In this document: positions 36,201 through 51,200 of the stretch, one piece after another | How positions within the stretch are numbered: position 1 is the first letter of the stretch | How the letters are laid out: each line of letters opens with the position of its first letter | Assembly: GCA_022316685.1 (NCBI GenBank) | Contig: JAKJHU010000083.1 | Span: 558,001-622,000 of the forward strand | Length of the DNA: 64,000 nucleotides | Reading direction: 5' to 3' | DNA from: Progne subis subis | Lineage: Eukaryota > Chordata > Aves > Passeriformes > Hirundinidae | The notes under the pieces: generated by a model | Databases searched by the model: none | What the model saw: only the letters and a program-made list of their open reading frames with translations | What the model was told of the DNA's origin: nothing | Translations under genes and position numbers: made by a program

Positions 36201-39200
36201 CAGGTACAACTGTGACTGTGGATGCCATAGCTAATTGAGCTAGCTCTACTTGAGTACAATCTACAAAGGTTTTACTATAAACAAAGAATTAAAAGTTGGC
36301 AGTACTTCCAATTCAGTGAGTTAGCTGTGAAGCTTTTTATTGACACACACTTCCCTCAAGTTATTAGGTTGAGTCAACATCAAAGAATTTTGATTCTGTA
36401 TCGGGATTTCAATTCCATATTGTACTGATAGTTAAATTTAAAATTTTCTCGTGTTTACCAGGTTTCTGTGCTGAAAGGATGCTCTGAATGTAGAGCAGTT
36501 TAGTGTCTTCCCTGAAGTGAAAGGGAGGGTATCGGGACTGAATGTAGGGAGGAGACAGAGCAGAAAGACAGCAATTAAAACTTTTCTTATACGAGTTCCT
36601 TAGGTTTTGTAGATGCAGATGGGAAAACACAGCATGTCTGTGGATGGGGATGGGAGACAGAAGCTCTGTGGTCTAACACTAATCCCATATAGCAGCCACC
36701 ATTTAACTGCAGCAGCACCTCTCTCCTCCCTGCAGAATACTTGCTTCAGAGGTGCTATCTTTTGCTAATGATGAGTGTTGGAACACACTTGTCTTTTGGT
36801 GACCTTCTTTGGAAATTCAAACTCTACTTACTTTGGGTCTATTTTTTTTCTTTTTTGAGTGACTTTTGAGAATGCTGAAGGCTGTATGCAGTGAAAATGT
36901 AAAACAAATCCTGGTTTTGGAGTCAAGCTCAGGAGGTCAATAGCCTTGATTAAAAATTATCCTGGTTTTATTCTGGTTGGGCTCAGTGCTAGCTCAAACT
37001 TGAATGAGTTCCTTTTGCAGTTGAGATGAAGTTTTTATCATAAAAAGATTTCCTTTGTGTCTGTTACAAGTGCTTGTAATGCAGTGATGGAGTTTCTCTG
37101 CCTTTCCTGTGCTGCTCCTGTGTCTGCTTGGAGCTGACAGTGGCCGTGGGTCAGTTCCTTTGGATGAAGCAGCCTGCCTGACCCAAAGCTGTGCAACAGT
37201 GCTCAGTCTAAGAGCCTACTTTATTTACTCTTTTGGTTCTTCCTCCTTCCCAGCTTTTCAGTGCCTGATCCTTTTGCCTAGGTGGACTTCTCTGTGACAT
37301 GGAATGAGGTGTCAAGGAGGTGTTCTGACCTTGAACTGTCCTCCCTGACCTGCTTTTACTTGGGAAAGAGCAGAGTCACTGGATTCTGCATGAGCACAAG
37401 GCTTACTTAGGTACCTTCTGGTTGAGTTGTTCTGGATGCTGAGAATTATTCACTTGTTCTAACTGTCCCTTTAATTTTTTAACTTCATTCTAATCCCTCT
37501 TACTGTTTTGCCTCTTTATTTCCTCCCCCCCATTAATAATTTCCTGGAACGCCTGGTTTCCCCAACATAACATCAGATGACTTGGCAGCTTGATGCTGGG
37601 AACTGTGTGTTATTGATAGAGAGGGCTTCAGGGCAGCTTAAAGGGAGGAAGCTTAGGATGTGTTTTAATGTTCTGATTGGTACAGCTCACCTGTTTACAG
37701 ATGGACGAGTTATTTGATATGCTTTTAAATGTTAAGGACCATTTTTTCCTTGTTTCACAGCAAGGATGTCAGGGCTGTGTGCTGTGCTAATGCACACTGA
37801 GGGCCAGATATCAATGGGTTTATTCATCCTGTTTTCTCTCTGGTATGTGTTTCCACCTCGTACCAGTGGGTGTATCATTTGATATCATTTCAGGTACTCT
37901 GATTAGCTGGTTTGGCTGAAGGGCAAACATTTCCTTTTCAGTCTTGCGGAGTGCAATCGTTAAATTCTCTTGGAATTGGTACCACCTGTGTATTGCAAGG
38001 TTATAGAAGCTTAGCTATAAAGTGAAACCTGAGGTAGTGCTTGACTCTCAAGGGAATCAAGATCATAACCAAGCAGGAAAAAAAATAAATTGGAAAGAGC
38101 ACCTGAAGTCTGATGCAAGCTGTGAACTCTGTGCTAAAGAAAACAAGTATGGAGGGTTTTCTTTCAAATAATGGTTTGCCATATTGAATGGTGTCAAGCC
38201 AGATGCCATACCAGAAATCCTTTATTCGTGTTAAGAAATAAAACCATTGTTCTTCAAGGATTCCTGTGCTAAATAAAAGAGTATTGTTCCAGTTTCTGAA
38301 TGCTTCTTTGCACTGTGTGTGAGCAATTGCTAAACTTCCTCCTTACTGGCAGGAAATGTAGCTTTCCTCACTTTGTTTTGTGTGATCTTATCCACCTTAT
38401 GTAGAACAAAACTTAGTGGGAAAACAATTGTGTATGATATTAACAGTGTATTTCATTTAAAAGCTGACAAATTTTCTAGCACTTAGTTTGTTTCCATCTC
38501 TTATAACTCTTCTCATTGCACAGCACACTGAGCTTGGATGAGGAGACCTTTAAAAATGTCTTGTGTTGAGTGTCATGAAGGTGAGCTTTGGCTGAAGTGC
38601 CTGGGCAGTGTGGTGGGCATGTTTTCACTGAGTTCTATCCTTTCTCAGGAAGAACTCTCTCTGTCACTGTCTTTTCTGAGATGCGAAGATAACACTTCTT
38701 TGTCCATTTTTGTCCTTCCCAGAAATTGCATTTTCTGAGTAGAAAACAATTGTTTTCTGTTCAATTCCCTCAAACTAGAATTGGAATTGGAGGGGTTGTG
38801 GGATGTAGATTTGGAATTTAAAAAAAAAAAAAGAGAATATTTTTTTTTAGTTGAGAAATACTGCATGCAGCTGCAGTGTGCTACTGCAGGAATAGCTTAA
38901 TATCAGCTAAACAATTCCATAGTTCATGTTGAGAACCCTTAGAACTGTCAGTAATCAGAATTTGCATATCACTGTGTTCAGTTTGTCTCCCTCCCTTGGA
39001 CTGAAAATTAGAATGTGCTTTCTGTAGGTGTCATTGCTGTAGGTTGTTGTAAACCCACAATGATTAGGTTATTGTGAATAACCACAGCGATAGGTCTGGC
39101 ATCCTTAGAGCCGTGTTTGATAAGTTCTTGGTAGCACTTCAGGGTCAGCAAAACAGTGAATTAGTTAACCAGTTATAAAGAAATTCAGAGCCTTTAAAGA

Positions 39201-42200
39201 CACTATTTTCTCTAAAAGTATTTGACTTTGTATCTTCATCTCCTTTGGCAGTGGTTGGTGGTGGTGTGTGAAATTAGTTGCAAAAAATAGCAGAGTAAGA
39301 ATTATAGAGAAGGTTTGTTACCAGTCTTTGAGAGTGTTTCACCCCATATTTATAATTGGAAACTTGTGACTTTTATGTGCACAACTTTAAAAGAAAGATG
39401 GATTTTCTTACTCTGTTTCTGTATTGTATACCTTTTTAAGCAACATGTAGGTAACTCTGTCATGTAAAATTACAGATAGTGCCTGCAAAAATACTGGTGA
39501 GTTTTTAGATGCCAGAATTTATGAGGTGGTGTGGACAGAGGGAGGTGATGAGTGTGGGAAGGGGGGTGGGGCTCCTTTGGGACTTAAAAAGTCCCTTCTC
39601 AGAGTCTTATTCTCTTCCAGTCCATCATACATGTGAGCACAAGCTGGGAATCAACGAGATGAGAATCTTTTCCTGTTTGGGAAGGACATGTCAGAGTAGT
39701 GCTTTGCCTCCAGACAAAAGCAGTTAATGTGTGCTGCTTGAATAATAACAGAGTAATAACAAATGACGTGAACCTGCTTATTTGGAAAAGGAGAAGCTGA
39801 TGTTTCCCAGGCTTTGTGTTTGGACAGGCTAATTCGTTGTAATTTTTGTACAGAAACTTATTTTAAGTGAGCAGAGGGAAAATACACATCTTTCTGTATA
39901 TCTAAGCAATTTTACCAGCAGTTGAACTGATTTTAATTCTTCCTATTTCTTTCGCTGCCACCAACTTTTATCTAGATTTTTGTTACTAATGTAGCAAGAG
40001 ACCTGAAAAAAAAATCTCCATGATGCAAACGAGGTTGTTCCCTGGAGGGGAATATCAAGATTATAGATTTGCCCCAGTTATGTTTAACTTCTAAAAGCTC
40101 TCCAGTTCAGGAGGCCTGCATTTTATGACAGTGAGGTCATAGAATAAGGTCGATATCAAACACCAAGCTGTAAAGAAACAAATGCAAGCTTTTATCCTGG
40201 TTTCATAATGCTACTGCCTAATCCAAAGTACCTGGATTGATGTCATGTTTTGGCCGAGCTACCAGGGATTACTTTATTTTTCGGATTTTATTGAGTACGA
40301 TTAATATAATAGCTGTAGTAACTGCTCTGGAGAATAAAAATGCTTAGAGGCAAGCTTTGGGACCAAGGCCAGGACACTTTTTTCCCAGGACACACGAGGA
40401 CAAGAGCTGCGTGTGTGCACATCCCGCTGGTTCTGTGATGCCACCGATTTTGAGTATTTTCACAGCTCCTCCCACAGCTCCTTCTCTCCTTATTGGCAAT
40501 CCTTGACTTTGTTCTGCTCTAACCCAAACAGTTGCTTGGTGATGAGGTGCTAAAGAAGCGTTTGCCTTTCTTGGTGGGGCTGTAAACTGCAGGCTGCGGA
40601 CTCCAAATGCTGTGGCTTGGGGTCGAGCCTCCTCCGGAACACTTCTGGTTACATCATCTCCGGCACAGCGCTTGTGGATGTGTTTTGAGAGATGCAAGTT
40701 TTGCTATCCTTGTTGCCAGTGTTTGTTTTCAGTTTTCCATAACAATTGGAAATGGTTGTTGTTGTAGCCCTGGTGTAGTCCTGGAGCCACAAGAGCATTG
40801 TTATCTGCTATCAAGCTGCTCTGCTCTCATGTGAGAGTTGTCCTTAAATACCTTACTTGAGAGTAAGAGCAGTTGTATGTGATGTTCTGATGGGTTGGTT
40901 ATTTTTAGTCTTTTGTCACTAAATGGAGACTGAACATATGCAGAGATTAAAAATAATTGTAGAGAATTCTTCCTTTGAATTAATTATTTTTCTAACTTAC
41001 CTTACATCAGAAAATATGAAGCCTTTTAATGTTTTATGTGTTACATTTGCCTACACCATGCACTGTTTCTTTTCTTTCCCTTCTGCTTGCAGCCTGCTTT
41101 TTTTATCTTTTTCTCTCTCTGGGACTGTTACCCATCTAACTAAATACTCTGATAGTGACAGTGCTAGGCACCTCTGTAAGCCCTTCCACTGGTTGTGGAA
41201 AAGGAAATTTAGGAAGCATTAGGGTCTAGTTGATCTGGTTCTCAAAGTGCAAAGGAGTAGTGACAACCTCTTCAGAGATCCGTTCCCTTTGGGATTTGGG
41301 TCATTCTCGTGCATGCAGATCAGTATGGCACATATTTTGAGTTCAATCTGTAAATATATTTAAAAAAAAAGAAAATTTGAAGGCATTTTAAGATAACCGG
41401 CAAAAAACCTCATGGCAACAACCACCCACAATATTTCCAAGTAAAGAATCAGCCAAGTGAGTCAGGAATGCAATAACACGAAAAATGTGGGCCAATATTT
41501 TTGGTGGTGGTACTTCTGAAGCAGTGGGCATCTGTGACATCTGATGGGTTAACCTTGATGCTGGAAGTGGAACTGGTATTGAAATGCACAAAGGGATGGA
41601 TCTAGCTGGAAACTTGCCTCAAAAATAGGAAAGAAGTGTTTTGAGGGTTTTTTTTGAAGTTTGGTTTGGGGTGGGTTTTTGTTTGTTGGTGGTTTTGTTT
41701 TTTTTTATTTCCTCTAATCATCTAATAGTCTTATTAAAATGTGGTGTGGGCTGGCTGCTTAAGGGTATCTGTGAAGTTTTCTTTGAACAGTGCTGTGTTT
41801 CCTTTTGACATCTTTAGACCAAGCAACACGTTCTTCTTTTACCATATGTAATTTTGGTCATTTTGCCAAATCAGAAATGACTTGCTGATGAACAAATACT
41901 GTCCTGATTCCTTTGAGAGAAAATCAGGTTTTCCAGAGCACTGGTTGGAATCTTGGCTGGGAACTGATTAAAAGATGAATATCTACACTAGCCTTGAAAG
42001 ATTATGGAATCGTGTTTCTGAATGGATTAGAAGTGATAATCAGATCACTCCATCACTGATCCACTTACTTATGAATAATTAAAGCAGGAGATCCAAATGG
42101 CTGAAATACTGTAAGAGTAACACGCTCTGCACACAGAGCTACAGGCTCTGTTACCCGGGTGTAGGGCATGGTATGAGAGGAAGTGCCAAATCCAGGTGAC

Positions 42201-45200
42201 TCTAATTACCACCCTGGTGGTGTCTCATTTGCTCTTGGGACACTCATCTTCCAGGACAAATCAATTAACAGCAAAGTGTCCTTTTATGTGAGAGTGTTTT
42301 CCAGATGTGGGTGAATGATGAGATTTATGGTGGCATGGGACTTTTTACATCTGGAAGGGGCCTTGTCTGGGTTTCAGTGGCGATGTCTGAACCTGGACCT
42401 AGTTTTATTGTTTTGGATGGCACACTGTTGTTAGTTTTGCTCTTTCTCTCCATGTTAGTAATTAAAGATATCTGCAGCTCTCTCTCCCTCAGCCTGTGCA
42501 GAAACAGCTTTTAGCTCTGAAATACGGAATAGATCCAGTGTTGTCATGCTATGTGAAGTTTTTTAATGGCAAATAATTTGGAAGGGAAAAAGCTTGGATT
42601 CCGTAAACTTGAAGTGCAACTGGGACATTTTGTCTGCATTGTCTTTGTCAGCGAATCCGAGTGTACTTCTGTGGTAGTGCTTTAAATGGCATGTAATACT
42701 TTTTGTTGTGTCTTGGAAAGGCCCACATGGAGACAGACTGGCTAAGGGGTAACTCTGGAAAACAGGTACTTGTCTCTACCTTCTGTGGTGTCCAGTTGTT
42801 GGTAGCCCCATTGTACCTGAACAGGCTGAACCACATCAGTGGAAGTAAATATCTCTAGGATCAGATATTTAGGCAGACCAGAGGCAGTGCTGTATGTTGC
42901 CTTTTAAAAAGTTCCTTAACACAGACTTTGATTTTAATATGTAAAGTCTCAAGCTTTTTGAATTGTTACAAAACTGATAAAAATTGTAAAAATTACAAAA
43001 ATTAGTGAGTTTTTCCTATGGTAAAGTTTTTTTATGGTAAAATATTTGGAAATCTGCTATATTTGTTCCTATGTTATTGTATTTACTCTGCAGCAGTTTG
43101 AAAGTAGCAGGGTTTAGTTTAATGTTAGGTTCACCTGTGTAGCTGCTGCTGGTAGCTGCTAAGTGTCTCCTTAATAATTTGCAATGCTGTGCTGATATTG
43201 TGAGTGGAGTGGGCCTTTTATCTCTTTTGGAGAGCTTCAGTGCACAAATGCCAGGGTGTGGCTGAGCTTTCCAGATTCTCAGAGCAGTGCCGTAAGCTAA
43301 GGGAGCATTTCCCTGCTGCACTTGGTGACTGGAAGTGCAGAGTGGCTGCAGTGGCCACCTCGTTAAACTGATGGCAGAGCTGGCAGCAGACGTTGCTATG
43401 TTTGATTTCAGCTGGTGTATTTGATTTCAAGTTGAGTTCTAAATGTGCTTTTCTGTTTTGGTTATTTTTTCCTTAATTTTTCAGAGGGGTAGATTGTGGC
43501 ATCAGACAATTGTGCTGTTCAGAAATGCTAATGAAACCCTCTTCTTTTGTGTTTTTCTCCAGCGCTGTGTGGTGCTGCGGTTTCTCAAGTCCCCCCCCAA
43601 CCAGAATAAGGTAAGATATAGACACGTCCTGTTGTGAATGCCCTTGGGTAAACTAATAGCCAGCGTGAGGAGAAACAAGAGACCTGTGAAAGGGCTGTGA
43701 CTGGCAGGAGTAAGATCAAATGCCTGTTTTGAAATGCGCCTGTGTTTCAGGGGCTTTGGCAACAGGAGGAAATCTGAGGTTGTCTTTTGTAACTGGGATG
43801 ATGTGAGGCTCACACCAAGAGCTCCGTGTGGGGCAGGGTGTGAGGCTGCCGTGTGTCAGAGGGCAGAGCTTTCTGTAAGGGCAGCTGTGGCAATGCTCCA
43901 TATCCACCCCTGGGAGCCCAGGGATTTCCTGGCTGTAGCCAGGTGGGACAGAACTGCTGTCATGGTCAAAATCTGCTGCTGACCACCTGTTCAGTAGCTA
44001 AAAAGCCACGGAATCTGAACAAACACATGAAATGTTCACAGAATACTCTGTCAGTGAGTGATTTTAGTGTTCTGTCTGTCCCAAAAAGAACGTGGCAGGA
44101 CACAATCTTCCAGTTGCTTTGATGGCACACTAAGGTTTTCCTGCTCGAGAGGGAGCTGAAGTGAGTCACTTTAGATTTCTTTTAACAGGGATAAAAAATG
44201 ATCAAAACCCAAAGATGGAGCATAAACATAGCAATGATTTGAGTTACAGCAGCTCCTGAACCACAGCTTTGTGAGGCACAGTGACACAGTGACAGGTTGT
44301 TCTGATGAGGGAAACAGAAAAAGCATTGGGGCTCTACTGAGAACTGGTGTGTGGGCTTCATTTTAGGAAAAAAGAAACAAGGATGAATGGAAAGTACACA
44401 TCTAGAAAAGGCATTTTATTGCTTTAAATCAGGAAGATGAATGTGAAAAACATTCATTTTAACAAGGGACAAGGGAGAAGTTGTCAAAGTAGAGGAAGGC
44501 AAAATTAGCGAACACAGCATATGTATGAGTTATTTGATGGTCTTTCTGCTACTGCTTAACTTGAAAAAAAGATCTGGTAAAACCAAAGTATGATTCAAGT
44601 GGATTTTTGAGCTGCTTGTATTGGCAGGATTTCAGAAATGTATCTTGTGCTTCTGTAGTAGCCCAAGATAATAATGTTTAGTGTTAACAAGAACACTGAT
44701 GAGTCCAGTGCATCACAAGAAAGGAAGCAGTGGTTATCTCAATTTTCAGTATAGCAGGAGAGGACTAGACCATAACTATATGTAAAGAGTCAGTCTGTTG
44801 CAGTTCATTTAAGAAAACAGAACACTGAGTACCTGCCCCTTTTCCTTTTTATGTATTTTTTAAATTTTAAGTTTGAAGAGATTGTTGCATAGTAATTGTT
44901 TTTGAAAAATTGGCAAAGTATGAGAAAGTCACAAAGGAAGGCAGGAAGTGACTTTTCAGTTACCCACCACAGCACTGAGCCTGGCCATACACATTCCAGT
45001 GTTGCAGTTTGAGGAGAGCTGGCTCCACTGTTCTGCATTTGCCTTGCATTGGGAGCATGTGGACTTTGTGATACACAATTCCCTCTAAATAAAAGATTTT
45101 GTAATTTGAATATATTTACTTATTTTGGTGATTGATTTTTTTTAAAGGACCATTTTTTCTCGGAGCAGAACAGAATAAATATTTTATTATCAGATCAGTA

Positions 45201-48200
45201 AACAAATCCCAGAGATTCAGAGTTTTGAACGTGCACATAGCAACAGTGACAGAGAAAATGGGTTTTTTTAGGAGTAATCTGTATTCCTGACTTAAGCAAA
45301 ATGAGTTAGGCTCTGAAGTGTTCTGTGTCTGTGCATGATATCACAGATCATCCAAGGTAAACAACGCTGAAGGAAGCAGTTCAAGCAAAATATTTTCTAG
45401 TAATACACACACTGAAATTCAGATGTGAACAAATAGGTCTCAGTCTCTTCTGCTTAACTCCTTTGGAAAAGGTGAAGAAGTCTGGATGCTGCTTTGTATT
45501 TTTAATTATCTGTTTAATTATGAATTTGGGATTAGATAATCTAGTAGTTGAACAAGGTGGTATTATTGTGAATTGCAACCTTGTTATGATTGAAAAATAC
45601 TCAATAATGCAACTGTGGGGCTTGCGTTGCTTGAATAGTCAAGTGTCAGGCCTCATGGAGTGCTTTTTATTGCATATTGCTATTTTAGTATATGGTCTTC
45701 ATGAAAGAATTAAAAAAAAATATATTGTATAAAGCCTATTTGAGTTTTGGTGAATGAGCTGGCAGTAATGATGGGTCCTTCAAAAGCTTTTCATCTTAGT
45801 GGTTTTTGATATTAAAAGGTGATGCTCAAGTAGCCTGTTAGTTGTTTTTTTGTTTCATTTAGATATATCAAATATATCTAAACTTGCTCTTAAAAGATGT
45901 TTTAAGCTTGATTTATAATTTTATGGTTGTATTGATCTTTTTAACTGGCGAGTCTTTCCATGTAGTAGAAGTGGCAGCAGTAAATTTTAATGAAATGCTT
46001 ATTTCTCAGTCTGAGTCTGTGTATATATGTTAAAAAACCCCAAGCAAACAAAACACAAACCTGTGGGAGCTGTGTACGTCAGCAAACCAGGTCAGAACCA
46101 TCTGTAAATGGGAATTAGCAGAGATTTCTGTTACTGATGAGATGATGTAATGTTCCTTCTCACCATTCAGGATCTGGATAAAGTAAAGAAGGGGTTGTGT
46201 TGTCATTTGTGATTAGTGCTGAATGTGATCTTTCCTCCCTTCCCTAGGCTATGTCAGTGTCTGGGTGTTGTCCTTTAATATTTTATTTTCTCTTACTCTG
46301 CTCTGTTTATGTTTTTCTTCCCCCCCCTTCCACCCCCCCCCCCCCCCCCCCCCCCCCCTTTGAGTTGCTACTATGTACCCAAGTACATAGCAAGTGTTGC
46401 CCTTGCTTTTCCTCTGCTTAATCTTACTGTGAAGTTTTAAATGGTATTTGTGTATGTGTTACAAAAGGACAGAGTAGCTTTGAGGTTGTCTGTTGTAACA
46501 ATAAAGTACTTTGCAGAGCAGCAGAGTGTGCTGGAGTGCTGGGAATGGGATGATGTTGCCGTAAAGCTCCTTTGCTCTCTTCTCAAGGAGCGGGGGATTC
46601 TGTCCAGGCCTGACTGTGCAGTTGTCCCTGTCCTGCTTCCAGTACTTACGGAGCTTCCTTTCTACCTTTTGGCTTCTTGTCTTGTGGAACACCTTGGTGT
46701 TTCCTTGTGAAATTACAGGATATCACATTAGAATAAGATTTTTCACTGTCTGGGGCAGGATTTGGCACAGATGGCAAGTTCTGTACCTCTTCGTGCTGAG
46801 GTTTGGGATATGCCTCAGTCTTTGCAGCCACTCTCTTCCCAATCTCCATGATGTGTTTTGTAACACTCCAAGCCTCTTCAGCACTGCAGCTGTTGGGCAC
46901 CTCTTTGGACTCTTTTGCTGGAGTTCTCTGAGCTGTTCTAAGAATAATGGTCAGAGAAGGTCTTGAGCAATCTCCCCTTCTTCCACCTTTATCACTTTGT
47001 GTGTTTTCCTCTGAAACCAAAGAAGAATCATCTTTTCTGACTGTATTCTGTTTGTCTCAGCCCCTGAGGCAGCAGTGAGGAAAGAAATTTAGTACATTTG
47101 ATGTGTCTGCTTGACTTCAGTGCGCACTGACCTGCCAAGGTCAGCAATTAAGTTATTTGTTCAATCACTGACCAGGATGTGTGTGTTCTGGAGTGTTGTT
47201 ATCATTATTTTGGAGCTCAATTACTACATTTCTGTCTTCCAGACTCCAGAGGAAATACTACAGCATCTGCAAAACATTGTAGACTTTGGAAAACATGTGA
47301 TGAAGCAGTTCTTTGGGGAGAACTACGTTCACCATGGGGTAAATGATTTGTTTTTAAAATAAATGGCTTAGGCATTGTAAACACTTGTGTTTCCCCAAAC
47401 GCTGAGTGCCAGTGAAAGGAACTAACAGGGTTTGCAAGATACACACAAGAGGCATTTGGATGCAAACAGGGACCCTGCTCTTTGCTGATGAGGTGATTGG
47501 ATTGTACTCAGTGGTTTGGCGATTTCAAGCTGCTGCGGAAAAGTGTGGCCAGTTCTTTGCTCTGCTTTATACAAGAGGGGTGTGTGTGTGAGAGAGATTT
47601 TTAGACTAACTGCAAAACAAGGGGAGAAACTTGGTTTATATGAATTGTTAAGGTTTCTGTGCAGTCAGAAGTCACCTTTTCCCTGCCCTGTTCCTCAGGG
47701 CAGCCAGATCTTGTTCACTGAACATCAGATAAGTGAAAAAGTTACAGCTTCACCTGGAACTTGAGTTACACAGTTTTGCCTTGGAAGGGTGGGATGTGAG
47801 CCATGGGACTTTTTCATTCGTGAGAAGGACAAAATGATGCAGGTTCCTTCACACACATGAAACTTGCATTGAAAGTGCTCTTTGTCATTAATTTATTTAA
47901 ATTTGTCCTTGGTTTTTATAGAGGAAGAGATGTTGCCTGTGATTGCAGGTGCAGGTGATCACAGACAGTGAATGAGAGGGAGAAGCTGCTGACTGTGTAC
48001 TCCAGTGTATTCTGTGTAACCCACTGAACTTTGCTGTTCCATTTCAAGACTCCCAAACTGAGTATTAATTTTTGCATTAAAATGTTTTCCTTTTTTTTTT
48101 CTCAATAGGAAATTATTCAACTGCCTTTAGACTTTGTAAGACAGCTCTGTTTGAAAATCCAGCCAGAGAGGCCAGGTAAGTGTCAAGGATGGGATTAGAA

Positions 48201-51200
48201 AGAGGCTTGCTCAAGCTGTAAAGCATTCTTCCTTGTTCTAAAGTAAAAAAAAAGCTTCACATTACAGAATATAACAAAGCTTTTTTTAATATTTAGATAA
48301 TGATAAATTGAAAATTTATTGTGGAAGAAATGGGTCGTGTTCTGGAATTAAAAGTACTGATAGCTTTAAAATGGGCAAAGAGGTTGGCCCTCGTGGTGTC
48401 TTATGTTCCCAAATGTTTTTGAGAATGGCCAGAAACTCCTGCTTTAGCAAAACTCCTTGAAGATAAATACAGCGTTAAATCAAAGTACTGTAGTCAAGTG
48501 CTTTGATGCATTTGATCCAGGAAAAAAAAGAATTAATTTACATATGGTGAACACAGGACACTCCATTGTTGATCACTCCTCACCTGTTTGAGAAGCAGTT
48601 CCACAGTGCCAGTGAGGAAAGTTAATAGTGTCTAATAAAGTGAGAAAATCAGTGATACTCTGGTGGAAATAAATGACAGAATTTAATTTTATTTCTCAAA
48701 GGTAAACTTGGTGTGTCCACAGCTGCTGGGGTTTGAAATGTGATTGTGGGGGTGAGCACAGGTGCTTCACAACAGTGAATCTCACTTTCCATTTTTAACA
48801 GGATTTTTTTTAAAACCTCAAGGATTTTTTTTTTCAGTGTTACCCTTCATATAAGCCTGTGTACCATGCAAAGGAGCTTCTCTAATACTTCAGATTTCTG
48901 TACCTTTATCATTTGGCAAGTGGCGTTCAGCTGTGAAGGTGTGAAGGATGCACTTTTGCTTAAATTTAGAAAAAGAAAACAAACCTCAACATTTTGTTGG
49001 AGACAGAAGGCTTCTTGCTCATCCTGGTGAAGCAGTATGGCATGACAGGCTGGTGCCTGAGGCTTTGGTTTCTCAGATTTATTTTTTCTAGTGCAATATA
49101 TTTTTTCGGAGCGTGCGTTTTTCTTAGCAGTGGAAACTGTAACAGGAACGCGTGTCCTGTGTGTCTGTTTAGTAACAGATACTTGAAAATCTGGGGGGGG
49201 GTGTGCTCTTGTGAACTTTGAACTACAATCTGACAGACCTTTCTGTGTCCCAAAGGTGGAGAGGGGTTATTCAATTGATTTTTATGCAGAATGCCTCTTA
49301 AGTTTATCACATTCCTGGCAGTTTTTAGAAGCTTTTGACTTAGCTGAGGGGATGATAGGTCATGCACAGTAAGCAAAGGGGAGATCACATCTTTGAATAA
49401 ATACATTAATGAGTCACTTTACCTGTTGTTGGCCAATCCAGTTCCTTGCTGTTCCAGGCCTCACCTTTCTTGGCATGAGCTGGGAGCTGGCCATTAACAG
49501 CAGCTCTTGGGACACTCCGAGTGTCTGGGACAGTTTTGAGGAAACTGAAACCAGGCCTCGATAATGGGGAGGGTAACTTTGTGCAAGCGCATAATTGGCT
49601 AAACCGTGTGTCCTGTTCCCACGCCCCACCTGGCGAGTGAACAAACAGCCCAGAGCTAATTCCCTGCTGGTGTTGTTTGTCCCCTGCTGTCCCAGAGTGT
49701 CGCTGTGACAAGGACATGGACACGCTGAGCGGTTACGCCATGTGCCTTCCCAACCTGACGCGGCTGCAGACCTTCCGCTTCGCCGAGCACCGGCCCATCC
49801 TCTGCATCGAGATCAAGGTGTGCATGGGGACACAGCCCCAGGGGAGAGGGGGCTGCTTGCGTTCTTTACTGCTCACTGGCCCCAGCAGGTTTGTAGGAAT
49901 GCAGCAGTGGAGGAAGGCAGAGCTCGCTGCTTTCACTGTGACCCATAGAAGGAAACAGCCCCCTCCCTCTTCCAATTCTCAATCTTCTGAAACCTGGGAA
50001 ATTCCCAGGTGTTTACTAGGCTCCTCTGTAGGCCACAGCAGTTTTGCATATCTTTTATTTTTTAATAATAACAGGGAGTAATTCAACTTTTAAGTGCAGG
50101 AATATTTTGTAATTTTTAAAAAAATTCCTTTAACTGGAGAGATGTGCATATTGTGTGTCTTTATATTTCCGTAGAGAGAGACATTTGTATTTACGATCTT
50201 CTTTTGTTTGTTTCAGCCAAAGTGTGGCTTCATTCCTTTTTCCAGCCATGTTTCACAGGAGATAAAGCACAAGGTGTGTCGTTACTGTATGCATCAGCAT
50301 CTAAAGGTAATTATTAAGTCACCCTGCTTTCCTTTGGCTGTACTGTGCTTTATTTGCTGTTCCAGGCTTGCTTTCCTGTTGAAACTTGCTCAAATCTCTG
50401 ATATGACTAAAGCTAGTAGGAGGATACACAGCTGAGTCTCTGGGTGTGAATTTGTTTAGTTGAGAGATGGAACATGTTCTGTGGGAAGCTGGAAGCAAAC
50501 AAATGCAATCTCAGCCTTTGGGGACTGTGAACGCTGTGATTGGGTCAACTCTGATGTGGGACTTCCTTCCCAGATCAGCTCACCAATTGCATTCTGTGAC
50601 TTACAACACACAGCACGTAACAGGCACCGAGTTCATGGACTTGTGTCTGCTATCACTCTGGAATGGTGTGACTGTGACTCCTTGGGATTTAATGTGACCT
50701 TTTCCCCTTGTGACTTGAGTTAGAAATGACTGGGAACACCCATGGTGGTCAGGAATTTTGTGTTCAAAGTGGTTTAAATGTCCTGACCTCTGAAGGCAGG
50801 ATGTCAGTGCCACACACCCGGCTGTTAAAATGTAGAGTGGGTAACAGCAGTGCTCTGGGTTTTCCACAGGTAGCCAATGGAAAATGGAAACGACCAAGTA
50901 AATATTGCCCATTGGATCTCTTCTCAGGGTAAGGACTCTGTTTTTGCCACTCTCGTCCCCCCAAAAAAAACCAAACAAAAAAAAAAAAAAAACCCAAAAA
51001 ACCCCAGCATTACAGATTTCTTGCTTGGATTACTTTGTCTTTCACTGAGTATTATTCTGATCAATGCTGATCATAATACCTGAGTATTATGGACCTGGAC
51101 CATTGCAGTGATGATTTCTGGTGCTGTCTCCCCCTTTACACCTATCTCAGCAATCAGAGCTGCCTTTTGCAGTGTAACATTGCACCCAAGAGCTGTTTAG

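Larger units (their letters stand above)
30264..43562 (+). other. IPPK: IPPK intron 1 (13.3 kb)
   Basis: The intron has CpG-rich DNA to about 30.45 kb and G-rich runs at 30811-30834. Long T-tracts lie at 35131-35200, 35604-35624 and 35664-35678, followed at once by a strong G-quadruplex motif. One protein-like open segment near 35.9-36.1 kb is listed separately. The remainder shows nothing I can support. Confidence 0.8.

Noticed and set aside
50955..51005. A/C-rich tract (runs of A and C) in IPPK intron 7, considered as a retrogene tail
   Set aside because: No retrosequence lies upstream of it; it is a low-complexity tract close to exon 7.
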